From Brachionus rotundiformis (lineage: Eukaryota; Rotifera; Eurotatoria; Ploima; Brachionidae): 64,000 nucleotides of DNA. The DNA lies in assembly GCA_016802295.1 (NCBI GenBank), contig JAESIW010000138.1, forward strand, positions 1,792,521 to 1,856,520, read 5' to 3'. The translations under genes and the position numbers were made by a program. Position 1 is the stretch's first letter. Each line of letters begins with the position of its first letter. Below the pieces are notes generated by a model, which was given only the letters and a program-made list of their open reading frames with translations, made no database searches and was not told the DNA's origin. Shown piece after piece: positions 11,260-22,252 of this stretch.

Positions 11260-13470
11260 GATTTCTAAACTCAAAATAAGAGAAAAATGAAAATTAATTG
11301 ATTTTTATTTGAAAATAAAAAAATGAAAAATATTTTATTTTTTATTTTTTGACAAATGAGATATTTTGTCTAATCGGGCCAATGAGAAAAATGAGTATAA
11401 ATTAGTAATTAGACGAGCGAATCAAATCAAAATTAGGCACTTAATTAGAGCTAAAGGTAAAATATACTTCTAAACAATGGTTTAAATCAATCAAATTAAA
11501 GCGTGAGTTGAGACAATAGAGTTTCGGAAAGTTATTTGTTTAGGCCTACAGATATCATTAATCTAATAAATTTAAAGGTGTACTCAAGAAGCAAAAAAAA
11601 AAAGCTTATACAAATATCTTCAAGTTATCTTAGAAAAAAATTTTGTTTTAGAATAATGACAAATTGTAAATTAATTCCAGTCTGACAATGCTGGTCTAAA
11701 GCAAAAAGCCGAACTAATTTCGGAATTCTGATCGCTAAAAATAATGATAAATTGAGTCCGATTTGTTCAAGTGTTTCCATCTATTTGTCAAACAGATAGA
11801 CTTGACACTTGAGCATTTTTTGACTTATTAACTGAGAAAATCAAATAAGACATCAAGTAGCTGATGGTTCAAAATTTACCGACACTTTTCCAGTGTTTGA
11901 GTTTTTTCTTATGCAATCAAGAACAATTGCTTTTATTCGACCGACATATAAGACAAAATAGGTTACATCACTGTTTAATATTGACCAATCATAGAACAGC
12001 TCATAGATGTCAAACTTGCAAACACTAATTCATGTACTTAAGGAACGGAAGCTGTTTCAACTTTAAGTCAGTGCTCAATTTAAATTTGGCCTAGCATTAA
12101 AGCTCAAAGCTGAAAGCTAACTAAAATCCCAATTTTCATATAATAATATATTTAATAAATATTTTAATATCTTGCTTTTTTTTCACTTATATCCTCATTA
12201 ATTGATTCCCTTAATAGGTTTCCATTAAATACAGTAAAAGTCAATATTGATCAATATTAGCTGCAACTTCTCCTGGCATAGCTTTAACACTATTCATATA
12301 TTCATCAATAAAAAAATTGACAAATAATAATGATAATAAATTCTTTTAGAAGAATTAATTAAATTAAAAATAGCCAAACTTGACCTGGAATTGAAGATTT
12401 TGACAAAAGCCTATTTCATTTTAAGCTAAAAAATAATTTTAAATGAAATAAAATTTCTATTATAAAAACCTTCTCACAGTCTTTTTTTTATTTTCTACCT
12501 TCATTTTAAAATTGAAAATTAATTTTTTTACTGGTTTAAATAAAATTAGCTAATAATTCGTGATTATTTTCAATTGTGCTCAGCGGAAATTACGAACTAA
12601 ACATCATATCTTATTACAGAATAAATATTTTATAGTTGCTTTTACATAATAAAATTTTGAAAAAAAAATCATTTATTTAGATTTATAAAAAGAAATTCAT
12701 TTGTTAATAGGATTTTAATCTATTTATATATTTTGTTTTGAGTTTGCAATTTTGTTTGTCCCATGTTTGTCCAGCTGATTGTTGGGGTGATCTATGTTCA
12801 GGTGAAAAATAGTCTATTTTAAAATTAATTTTTATTTTTACACATTTAAAATGTATTAGATTTCAATTGGTATATGATTGCACAAATTAAGGAAATATCA
12901 TGAATTTTATTAGTGCTGTACTTTTTTTTTTGATTAAATCAGATAAAATTACCTTGTCATGTTGACTTTAGGTATTTAACTTTTCTTAAATATTTTCCAA
13001 TGAGAATAATAAAGAGAGTAAATAAAAATTCAGATGCCTGATATTTTTGTCTTGTAAATTAATCTTGGAATAACAAGCAGTTTAAAAAACTAGATTTAAT
13101 TTGTTAGATGTTTATTTTTAATCTTAAAATAAAATGTCAAGCGTTTATCTAAATCTAATTAGTAGAAATTATGAGAAAATTTGACTTATCCATCAAAATT
13201 TGCATAATCCTATGAATTCTTAATTAATCCAATGCGATTTTAAAATTTATCCCAATTAATAAAATTATAACTCGACCAATATTTTAATAATTAAATTGAA
13301 CAATTTCTTAAAATTTAGCTTTTAAACTATTGATCCAAAATCAACAAAGTATCGATATAAGAGTTTAAATTAAGGCAGTGATAAATAAGTAGTTAATTTT
13401 GACAAATATATTTAATAATATATTTATAATTTTTTTTTATTTTTTGATATAATTTAATGCATAAATTAGA
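11260..13470. other. Long AT-rich intergenic region, divergent promoters
   Basis: This 2.2-kb spacer lies between the 5' ends of Dbx (minus strand) and RBM48 (plus strand), so it must hold both promoters. A developmental gene such as Dbx may have its enhancers here. TAAT-type homeodomain core sites are numerous, but that is expected by chance in DNA this rich in A/T. I see no gene, repeat array or RNA gene. Confidence 0.5.
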
Positions 13471-14337
13471 ATGGAAGTATTAGCTCATCACATAAAGCCA
13501 AATGTTTGCCTGACAAGACCAAAGTATAGAGAGGGTAAAACACCGAAAGCAGTTAAGGTGTATACTTGTGCCCAAGAGTCGAGATATCTCCTTGTGGTTA
13601 ATGTTCCATCGATAGGCGTTCACAATGAACTGGTCAAGTTGTTCGCTATTTATGGCACTCTAGATGAGCACAAAATTCTCGACGAGTATCCATGTGAGAA
13701 ATTTTGCGAAACAATTCTGGTAAAATTTGCCAAGATAGAAAATGCCAGGTTCTCGTAAGAATAATATCTGTTAGGATATAAACTAATTTGCCATTTGAAG
13801 AACAGCCAAAATCAAGCTAGATAACTATAATTTCTATGGTGGCTCCCTTCATGTCTGCTATGCGCCCGAGTTCGAAACTATTGACGACACTAGGGAGAAA
13901 ATAAACGAAAGAAAAAACATTGTTTTAACCAAATGTAAAAAATATGGTAGTTTAATTAATTATTTTTTTATTAAAAATTAATAAGGAAAAAAATTTTAGA
14001 GTCGATTAAATTTGGTACACCAGAGTATGAAATGGAATTAAAAAAAAGTTTTAAGAAAAAATCCAAAAAAAAACTGCGAACAAAAACTGCTATCTATACT
14101 CAGAATGTAATAGGACCGCAACTACCACCTGACTGGGTTAGACCATCAATAACAGGTAACAAGTCATATGACCAAAGTGTAACAGAAATACGAAAAAAAA
14201 TGCAAAAAACACAAGTAATTAGTAAAATTTTTTAACTATTATAAAAATGAATTAAATGATAATTTTATTTCAAAAAGCCACAACAACCATCGGTAAGCGT
14301 ATTTCCAAAAAAAAGAAAAAAAATACTCCAAATTTAA
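13471..14337 (+). CDS. rbm48: RBM48, minor-spliceosome RNA-binding protein
   Basis: Exons 13471-13754, 13801-13946, 14000-14214 and probably 14278-14337; introns of 46, 53 and 63 bp; 234 aa. RBM48 with ARMC7 stabilises the U12-type (minor) spliceosome. The N-terminal HHIKPNVCLTRPKYREG and AVKVYT blocks are the RBM48 signature, followed by an RRM (about residues 35-115) with YLLVVNVPSIGV and GGSLHVCYAPEFET. The acceptor at 13800 was chosen because the alternative at 13805 gives an immediate stop. The last exon is less certain: without it the frame stops at 14235. The human protein is longer at the C-terminus. The gene ends 61 bp from the convergent MRPL24. Confidence 0.9.
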
Positions 14338-14398
14338 TATTTTTTATTTAATTATTTGAATAAAAATAAAAAAACTATTTTATTTAAAGAAAAAAAAA

Positions 14399-15195
14399 TT
14401 AATAGACAAATGTCTGAGCTCTTTGTCTTGTTTCCTTAATTCCATACTCATTCATCAGCTCTTGTTCAACTGACATGTACTTTGGCTGAAATGTTTCTTT
14501 GACAAGTTCACTTGGTGGTGTATCTTTATCTCCAGCTTTAGAAAAAACATAAAATTTGACTTTGGTTTTTAAATTTAAAATTTACGCTTGTAAGCCGACT
14601 TTTTGACATAATCAACAGTTGCTTCAGCATCGGGTGGTATTGGCAAAATTTGTCCAGTTCTCTTGGAAACTCTGACTTTTTGGCCTTCTTCAGTGAATCG
14701 GAATTCCACATCACATGGCCTGAGATCGGATGGGTCTATCAATTTGACGTCTCGGTTCACCACCAAGGGCTTCTCGGTCAAACTATACTCACCATCAGAT
14801 GCTACACCAGTGGTCGATTGCAAAATGAGTTTACAATTTAGACCGGCAACAAAAACCCAATTCCGCTGCTTGATTACACCATTAATGACACCTTGTTTTC
14901 CAACATCTTTTCCGTTCATAATTTGAACTTTATCGCCTCTAAAAAAGAACCATTCTTTGAGCGGTGGTACAATTATGTTCTTTCTGGGTCTACGCGGATC
15001 GTTTCTAATTTGGGCCATTTTTGTCCATGGTGCAAACTCGTCATACACCCAATTTTTGTGGTAATCGTAGATCACTGGCGGTGTCATCTCATGTGTATTT
15101 TCGTACACCACACCATTGAACATGGCACGGCGAATATACTTTTTTGGAATGTTATGAAAACCATTCCAGTTCAAAATTGCTGTTAATTTTACCAT
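14399..15195 (-). CDS. mrpl24: Mitochondrial ribosomal protein L24 (uL24m)
   Basis: Exons 15195-14586 and 14535-14399, with a 50-bp intron; 248 aa. It is a component of the mitochondrial large ribosomal subunit. The KOW motif is visible as FFRGDKVQIMNGKDVGKQGVI (about residues 83-103), followed by LVVNRDVKLIDPSDLRPCDVE as in MRPL24. The second exon supplies the family's C-terminus (TFQPKYMSVEQELMNEYGIKETR, shown here in part; the human protein has MGIKETRK). The splice changes YK|P without a frameshift. Its start is 114 bp from that of PIGP on the other strand, so the two share a short divergent promoter. Confidence 0.94.
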
Positions 15196-15309
15196 TTTTT
15201 TGAAAAAAAAAGCTTTTTTTTATTTTAAATTATTACTTAAATAAAATAAATTCTCAAATTGCATTTATATTTTTTTATTATAGATATAGATATAAATTAA
15301 CAAAAATTT

Positions 15310-15723
15310 ATGAATAAAAAAAAAGCCGAGCATTCGCCTGGTCCCAAGCCAGAACGAGCCATATTCGGCTTTTTCTTAATTATATCATCAATAATTCTAT
15401 TTGGTCTGTACGTGCTAATTTCATTTCTTCCCAATAGTGTCCTTGCTCAGATCGGCTGGACCTATTTGCCAGACAAATACTGGTCCCTGGCCGTGCCAGC
15501 ACTTATTATTTATGGAGTTCTCGGCTATTTACCAATTTATTTTTCCATCAATACTACCAAAGTAAATGACTACGACTCTTTATACAACATTGAAGACGAG
15601 CTTAGTCTCAGCAAGAAAGTAACAATTGACCAAGATAAAGATTCCATTGATCCTGCATATGATATTCCGATTAAAGAGATAAATAATTTTTTGTTTAATG
15701 ATTTAGATGTACCAAGAGACTGA
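15310..15723 (+). CDS. pigp: PIG-P, GPI-GlcNAc transferase subunit
   Basis: Single exon, 137 aa. PIG-P is a small ER membrane subunit of the complex that transfers GlcNAc to phosphatidylinositol, the first step of GPI-anchor synthesis. The family pattern is clear: PERAIFGFFLIISSIILFGLY (first membrane segment, about 17-36), IGWTYLPDKYWSLAVPALII (about 50-70, second membrane segment), then a soluble tail ending DIPIKEINNFLF, like the DISISEVNQMFF of human PIG-P. Its stop codon lies inside the predicted start of ALKBH1, so the two coding regions overlap by 17 bp in different frames. It was probably transcribed together with, or very close to, ALKBH1. Confidence 0.94.
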   Translation: MNKKKAEHSPGPKPERAIFGFFLIISSIILFGLYVLISFLPNSVLAQIGWTYLPDKYWSLAVPALIIYGVLGYLPIYFSINTTKVNDYDSLYNIEDELSLSKKVTIDQDKDSIDPAYDIPIKEINNFLFNDLDVPRD

Positions 15724-16755
15724 GTGTACCGAAGATGTTTTTATGAAGCAATTCAAGTTTTATAAACAGATTAAAAGTTTAGACGATCTAAATAATACTC
15801 AGTGTGTATTTTTTAATCATTTAGACAATAATGAAAATTTTAATGTAATTTTAGTTTAAATAAATTTTTGTTTAGAAAATTTTTTATCTAAATTTATTGA
15901 TTAGGTGGTTAGATTAAATTTTGATAGTGTTTGTGATGAACAGCTTAAAAAAATTGGTCTAAAAAGCTCCAAGTTTTTAAATTGCTACGAGCTAAAATCC
16001 AACCCTGGTTTGTTGGTAATACCAAACCCGTTTTTAAACTGGTGCCAGCGATTTTTGGTTAAAAAATGTCTAAAAGACTACCATAATCTTCCTAATAAAA
16101 CAAATTTAGATTTGCACCAAAGTAGAGATTGTAATCTCTGGAGCGAGGCAATAAGGTTTTTAAGCAAATAAAATTGAATCGTATAGAATAAAAATTTCTA
16201 CCAAGGCTTAATAATTTCAACCAATTTAATAAATTAAGATGGACTACCATCGGCTATCATTATGACTGGACAAACAAAGTTTACAATGAATGTGATTACA
16301 CAGAGCCGCCATCAGAGCTGAATAATTTGTCCAGGACAATTGCTGGTCTGATTGGATACTCTAATTATAAGCCCGAGGCCGGTATTATAAACTATTACCA
16401 TTTAAATTCGACTTTGAGTGCTCATCAGGACCATTCAGAAAAAAACGCGAGTGCACCATTGATTTCCATAAGTCTTGGTTGTTCTGCTGTATTTTTAATT
16501 GGCAAAGAAACCAAGTCCGAAAAACCTGTAGCTTTGGTGCTAAAATCTGGTGACGTGATCATCATGAGTTCAAAATCCCGATTGGCTTTTCATGCGGTGC
16601 CTAAAATTTTGCCTGACCCAAACATTCACAGCTATTTCGAAATTGGAAACAATCTAGCTGAAGAAAATGGTGAAGATTTTTCAGATTGGAATGATTTTTA
16701 CCAATATATTAAAATAAACCGAATAAATATTAATATTAGACAAGTTAATGACTAA
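15707..16755 (+). CDS. alkbh1: ALKBH1, Fe(II)/2-oxoglutarate dioxygenase
   Basis: Exons 15707-15844, 15905-16155 and 16206-16755; introns of 60 and 50 bp; 312 aa. ALKBH1 acts on tRNA (m1A demethylation, and f5C formation in mitochondria) and possibly on DNA. The catalytic set is complete: HxD at His203/Asp205 (SAHQDHSE), distal His259 (FHAVPK), and the 2-oxoglutarate Arg308 (INIRQVN). Family blocks LRWTTIGYHYDW and AGIINYYHLNSTL are clear. The ATG at 15707 overlaps the PIGP end; an in-frame ATG at 15743 would remove the overlap and is also possible. The protein is shorter than human ALKBH1 at both ends, and a loop between exons 2 and 3 is reduced. Confidence 0.93.
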
Positions 16756-17283
16756 TATTTAAATAAATATTTTTAATTGAAAATTTTAATTTAAATAAAT
16801 GAAGTATATTTTTTAAATATAAAAGATGGACTTTTAAATCAATTGAAAATAAAAATATTGTACTTAATTCTGAGACAATTGTTTTAAATTAATTAATTAT
16901 TTGTTTAATTCTTGTCCAAATTTAATTATTTATTACTTTCCTTCCTGGAAAAGGCTTTTGGAATTTTAGAAGCAAATTTTGCATCAATTATCATTCCCTT
17001 TAAAATTCGAATATTTAACCAATTGAGGAAATCGACTAAATTTTATTTAGATATTTTTTTTTAAATTATTTTTTGCTAATAGACAATTGACTTCAATTTG
17101 CCTAAAACGATCTATAAATAAGTTCAAATTCTATTTAAAATTACTCAAATTTCATAAAAAATTTAGTTTTTTAAAATCTTGAAAAAACAAGTGTAAATGA
17201 TACTTTAAAAAAACAGTTTTATATATTTTTTTTAATTAAAAAAAACAAATTTATAATAAAAAAATAACAATTAATTTTGAGAA
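16756..17283. other. AT-rich intergenic region
   Basis: About 530 bp, extremely A/T-rich, between the ALKBH1 stop and the GPCR start. It should contain the ALKBH1 3' UTR (AATAAAT near 16762) and the GPCR promoter. I see nothing else. Confidence 0.5.
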
Positions 17284-18373
17284 ATGATTCAAAATGGAAC
17301 TAACATAAAAATATATTATTCCAAAGGGGAGCTATCAGGCATCGTAGACGACTACATAAATGTCTATTGGCTTCCTATGATATGCGTATTTGGCATGATA
17401 ACCAACTCTCTCAGCATTGTGGTATCATATAATAAAAACTTTCTTCAAAATCCTCATAAAGTTATCTTTGTGGATTCAATTGGAGATTTTTGTTTTCTCA
17501 TAATCCAATTTTTTCTATTTATAATACGCTGTGGCAGTCTTTGTCCATGGGGCTACTCATATCCAGCAAAATTTTATGAAGTCTATGTCTATTTGTTAAT
17601 CGGCTACATAATCGTAGTGTTCCGAGTTCTTGTTGATCTATCGGTGTCATTAAACCGCTTACTAATCTTATTCAATATTCAAATCAAAGAAATAAACTTT
17701 TATCTTCAGCTTATTGTGTTTATATCAGTTGCCATTATTCTAAATGTACCAATATTTGGCATTTCAAGAGAAGTCGTAGTCAAAGGCTTTCTGTATCCAG
17801 ACAGAAATTCAAGCTTTTATGAAGTGCTGTATGACAAAGATGTGAGAGAAGTGTTCAAAATTCGCTGGGTTGCTATTGTCATGTCTGCGATCATAGTTGT
17901 CAAAGACCCTTTGTTATTCATTTCATTTTGTGGCATCAATATTGCCATAGCTATAAAGTTCAGGAAACATATGAGCAAAAAAAAAGCTTTAACTTTGGTC
18001 AATATGGTCAAAACAAGTAATAAATGACATAGGTTTTAATTAAATTAAATTTATTTATTAAATAGCTGTAAACACAATTAGCCAAGAGTCGACCAAAGGT
18101 AATCAGAAAGTTGTAAAAAATAAAAGAGAAAATAACACTACGCTAATGCTTCTGGGATTGTGTGTGATTTATTTTTTTGGTAACCTGATTGACAGTTCAG
18201 CAATAATTCTGGACATATTCAGATTTGACGTTTATTATAAATATAGCTTTATTGTACTTATTGGTAATACCCTATTTTTTCTATCACATTCAGTAAATTT
18301 TTTTATCTATTATTTTTTTAACCAGAGTTTTCGAAAGCGTTTTCAAAAGATAATTTTCTTTTGGCGCAAATGA
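17284..18373 (+). CDS. Rhodopsin-like GPCR (divergent, orphan)
   Basis: Exons 17284-18016 and 18066-18373, with a 49-bp intron in the third cytoplasmic loop region; 346 aa. Seven hydrophobic segments are visible, starting about residue 30 (PMICVFGMITNSLSIVVSYN, with the family Asn in TM1). An N-terminal NGT glycosylation site is present. The TM3 end reads VSLNRLLILF instead of a DRY motif, and TM7 has SHSVNFFIYYFFNQSFRKRF, a form of the NPxxY-helix 8 region in which Pro is missing. This degenerate pattern recalls the lineage-expanded peptide and chemosensory receptors of small protostomes. The ligand is unknown. Confidence 0.82.
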
Positions 18374-18481
18374 GACCCTTAACCAATAGTTTAAATAAAC
18401 AATAATAAAATTTATAAATAAAAAATTAATAAACTAAAAAATTTTATCTTGTAGTTAAATAAAAATAAAAAAAAATTAAAA

Positions 18482-19597
18482 TTATAAATAAAACCCTAAT
18501 TGTTTCAAAGCCTCGTTGAGAATATCGTGAATAAGTCTTGATTTATCATGACTAGCTGTGGGATGTTCTTTCCATCCTGTAAAAATGGTAAAGGCACCAT
18601 TAAAAGAATTTAAATAATAGAAAAGAAAAAACCTTTGGAAATGGCTTCGCGACATGCTTCGGCTTCGAAGCTTAAGCCTACACTGTTGGCAAAATTAGTC
18701 GGTGGACACTCGGGCAAAGGTTCTTTGTGAGTTGTTCGGTCAGCTTTGATGAACTCAACTGGACACCAGGACATGTCTGGAATTTCGATCAAGCCTTTGT
18801 CGCCCATGATCGAAGTTCTAGCATTTTGAACACAGGATGTGGACATGTTTACCACGGCCATGCGATTGTTTTTGTACAGCAGCGTTATCGATGCACACTC
18901 GTCACATCCAGTTGGCATCAAATGACCAGTACAAGCTATTTTCAAGGGTTTTTCGTGGTCCATTAAAAAGCAAATCATTTGAATGGGATAAATTCCAATG
19001 CTTTTAATTAATTAGAATAAATAAATAAACAACAAATTAAGAAATGATGATAAATTAATACTCCAAGAGACCACCACCACCAAGTTCTCTACACTTGATT
19101 CTATCAACCTCTTTTATTGGTATCATAAAGTTACTTATTATGTAACGAACATCACCAATGGAACCGTTGGTCACTTGTTCTTTAAGCTTTTTCATTATGG
19201 GAAAGAATCTTGTCCACAGTGCTTCCATGAAAAAAACTCCCTTTTCCTTGGCTGCCCTGAATACATCCTCTTGATCCTGTCTGTTCAGACACATTGGTTT
19301 CTCGCACAAAACGTGCTTGCCAGCAGCAATCGCTTTTAGACAAACTTCTTTATGTGTGTTATTGGTTGTACCAATGTAAATGATGTTTACGTCTTTGTCA
19401 GCGAAAAGTTCTTCATAAGAGCCATACCATTTGTCTATTTCGAATCGTTCAGCAAATTTCTTAGCTCTGTCCAAAGATCTTGCCGCACAAGCTTTGATAA
19501 TATGGTTTGGCATTTTGGTAGCTCGAAGAGCTGTACAAAAATCTTGGCTGATTAGACCAGCAGCACATATTCCCCAATTTAGAACTGTTTCACTCAT
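18482..19597 (-). CDS. Dihydrodiol dehydrogenase-like oxidoreductase, copy A
   Basis: Exons 19597-19062, 19000-18633 and 18576-18482; introns of 61 and 56 bp; 332 aa. It is a Gfo/Idh/MocA-family NADP oxidoreductase close to animal trans-1,2-dihydrobenzene-1,2-diol dehydrogenase (DHDH), which also oxidises D-xylose. Seen: Rossmann motif GICAAGLIS (about 9-17), CEKPM (98-102, with the EKP signature), MEALWTRFFP, and after the first splice LDIGIYPIQ with the family Asp179/Tyr183. The C-terminal helix HDILNEALKQLG matches the human end. It is nearly identical, introns included, to the gene at 22253-23377. It differs from copy B at GWKEHP (GLKEHP in B), at MPNHII (MPNHNI in B), and in the last residues (FYL). 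Confidence 0.92.
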
Positions 19598-21368
19598 CTT
19601 TTAATAAAAGTTTTTTCTTTTAATGAAAAATAATAGTCAGGTGATTTTAAAGATTTTAGCTTTGTGGTCGTTTATTTTAAAAGATAAAATTTTAAAATCA
19701 TTTATTTGCTGATAATTTTCATATTTTTATTTTATATTTTTATATTTAAATCATTTTTTTTTCAGTTGTATATTGCTAAAAAATCTATGTCGTTTATAAT
19801 TATGATTTTTTTTACAACTTATTTACTTTAAAAATCATAGAAATTTTTAAGTTTTCATTTTATAAATTAATTTATTATATTTCTATTATCTTTGTTGTAA
19901 TTACTAATTATAAAAAATAATTTTCATTTCTTCATTTATTTTTTAATTGTCCTTTAAAAACATCAAATCACCAATGTATTATTTAAAATTAATTAAATTT
20001 TTAAATATTTTAGTTGATTATTTTTATTAAGAAATTTAAATAAAAAATATTGAACCAAAGATATGGTGTTTTAATTGTTCATTTGTGGACACTTTATAAA
20101 TTTTGAGCTTATAAGAGGTGAATTAGATACAAGGCCTTCTCTTTTTCTTTTTTGATGAATTGGTCAAGACAATTTGAATTGATTATTGTGGTTTTAAAAT
20201 AGTTTTTTATTCTAAAATTTAATACAGATATACATTTTAATTTAGATTTTTAAGACTGAAAAACTTTATTAAAATATTTTAGATGCAAATCTATGTACAA
20301 TGTCTGGTAATGGTTAAACTTGGTTTTCTAGCCATTGAAATATGTCGCTGCTTTAACTTTTAAATTATAAAAATTCCATAAACCTTTATTTAGTTAAAGC
20401 TTCTGACCATGATCATAAACATGACTTGGACTTTCCAGTCAAAGTTATCGAAGTTGCAACAGGGAATCGATTAATAGATACGATACCTACTAGTTCAAAC
20501 GACTCATCAAAAGTATGGTGCAAAGCATTCTTTATAACTATCTAATAAATAATGTTGATGGACCATTATCTGCTCCAGAGAGGCGTGGTACTTTTCCTTT
20601 TTTAGCCATAATTTGAGTATTATTAAAAGATAAGGATTTTTAAAAATATTTATTTAAACAAGAACCCAAGAGCATCTCAAAAAGAATATAGAAAAGGAAT
20701 TTTACATATTTAAATTACATTGTAATGAGAGACAATTCACTCAATTTGACAAAATTAGATACTTAATTAAAGATTACTAAGAAATAATAATACAGTCATT
20801 TATCGACCCGGTAACAAATAGATATAAAGAAAAATTATTGTTCTTAAATACATGATTAAATAGATGTCTAAATGATGACCATGGGTTACTATTGATATTT
20901 AATGCAGCAACTTGTGCTGTTTTCTCTCTTGATTTTTGATCATGATCATGAGATCATTTGGCATTTTGATGCATTTTGATGCATTTTGATACAATATCAG
21001 ATATTTTTATCTTTTCGAATATAAATAAGTTATTTGTATTTAAGACAGAAAGATATTTCTTAGAGGATATGGTTTTATTAAGTTGAAAAATTAATTATAC
21101 TCATGTTGATAAATATTAACTATAACAGTTAACCAAATTTAAATTGGTAAAAAAAGTATTATTTTAAATATTTTAATGAATTAATTAAATTAAATATTAT
21201 GACTCATGTAGACCAAGGGGTATAAAAAGGATGTCATTTTGGAGGAAGTCAATTCATTTTTTAAAAATAAACAATTTTCTAAAAGTTTTTCTTTAAAGAA
21301 AATGGAAAGCAGAGGAGAGTCTGAAAAGTATAATTGGAAATTGAAAAAATTTTGTTGATTTTTGAAAG

Positions 21369-21604
21369 AACTTTTTGTATTGGACAAAATACAAGGCCAG
21401 GCTTTTTAGAACTATTTCCATAAAAAACCAACAGTTGGTCATAAAACGATAAGTTTGAGACCGGTTTTGTAAGTTGTTTGCATTGTCTTTTAAATAATCG
21501 ACGAGATTGACAAGCAATTCGTGATGCAAGGTTGGCAATTGATCATGATTTTTGTCATCAAAGTAGCCTGAATAATCCACATTGAACATGTATTTTATGA
21601 ATGA
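21369..21604 (-). pseudogene. DOCK exon 11 fragment (236 bp)
   Basis: These 236 bp are an inverted, almost exact copy of 42729-42964 in the DOCK gene; only about three differences are visible, two of them amino-acid changes (G to D, Q to R). The copy starts and stops inside the exon. On its 5' side it is joined directly to the end of repeat copy B, whereas in the real gene about 440 bp of intron and exon start separate them. It therefore came from the DOCK locus with an internal deletion. It lacks the rest of the gene and cannot encode a DOCK protein. Confidence 0.93.
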
Positions 21605-22122
21605 AAGATTTTTAATTTTATGAAATGGAATCACAAAGCAGTCACCATAACTCTGCCGATCCGCAGGTCCCAAGCCCTGATGAAAAAAAAGAAGGGTGGT
21701 GGCAGTCACATACACCGTATGTGTGTGTTTGGTCTTTCACGTAGTCTGCAGAAGAGCTGTATGGCGGGTAAATAGGCCTACGGGTCTTTGTCCAAGTCTT
21801 GTCGTATGAGGGCGCCGCTGGCTTCGACCATCTCCCAGTATAGAATCCGAAAGGAGCGAGAATCTGCTGTACAGCTGACCCTCTGCAGGTAGACGTAACT
21901 TTGGAAGCCTTAAGTTAAGACTTTATCTCAATTGAAAGAGAAAAGTCGCTTGGTTTGTGGTTCCAAGCTAGTCTAAATAGTTGCCGAGTTCGCAGCCAAT
22001 TTTGAGTGCTCGGATGAGTGGCGCTGTTTATGATGAACGTCCCACTGGCTTCTTAGGGAAAGACGCCGTCATAACTCTGCCAAAGCCGGTCCCAAGCCCG
22101 GTTGCGAAAAGAGGAGGGTGAC
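21605..22122 (-). repeat. Dispersed GC-richer repeat, copy B (truncated)
   Basis: This is the reverse complement of the same element as copies A and C, from GTCACC (22122) to AAAATTAAAAAT near 21610; the 3' 120 bp including the GGTGAC end are missing. The 5' flank beyond 22122 (to about 22175) also matches the DOCK intron sequence before copy C, so copy B arrived as part of a DOCK-locus duplication, not by an independent insertion. In two places (GACTGCTTTGTGATT and CACTCAAAATTGGCTG) copy B agrees with copy A where copy C is changed, so C has diverged since. Confidence 0.9.
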
Positions 22123-22252
22123 GAAAATTGGTATTGTAAATTTCTGATTAAGGATTAAGAAAAAATTATTCTTTTTGAAATAAATAATTAAATAATATAA
22201 TGAAAATTAATTTTTTAAAAATGATTTTATTATTATTTTTATTTTTAATTAA

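Larger units (their letters stand above)
19598..22252. other. Spacer between the DHDH copies, with DOCK-derived insert
   Basis: The first 1.7 kb is A/T-rich without a recognisable gene. A three-fold tandem GCATTTTGAT lies at about 20960-20990, next to a palindromic GATCATGATCATGAGATCAT. A 48-codon open stretch at 20399-20545 follows a plausible splice acceptor but resembles nothing I know. From 21369 to about 22175 an inverted copy of DOCK intron/exon sequence is present (separate entries). Confidence 0.55.

Noticed and set aside
18727..18966. Plus-strand 79-codon frame, repeated at 22507-22746
   Set aside because: Both are antisense shadows of DHDH exon 2; their conservation only reflects the duplication.
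20399..20545. 48-codon frame after an acceptor-like TTTATTTAG, containing DFPVKVIEVATGNRL
   Set aside because: It looks protein-like, but I recognise no family and find no matching upstream or downstream exon.
20960..20990. CRISPR-like or satellite array
   Set aside because: Only three tandem GCATTTTGAT units, without spacers; a small tandem duplication.
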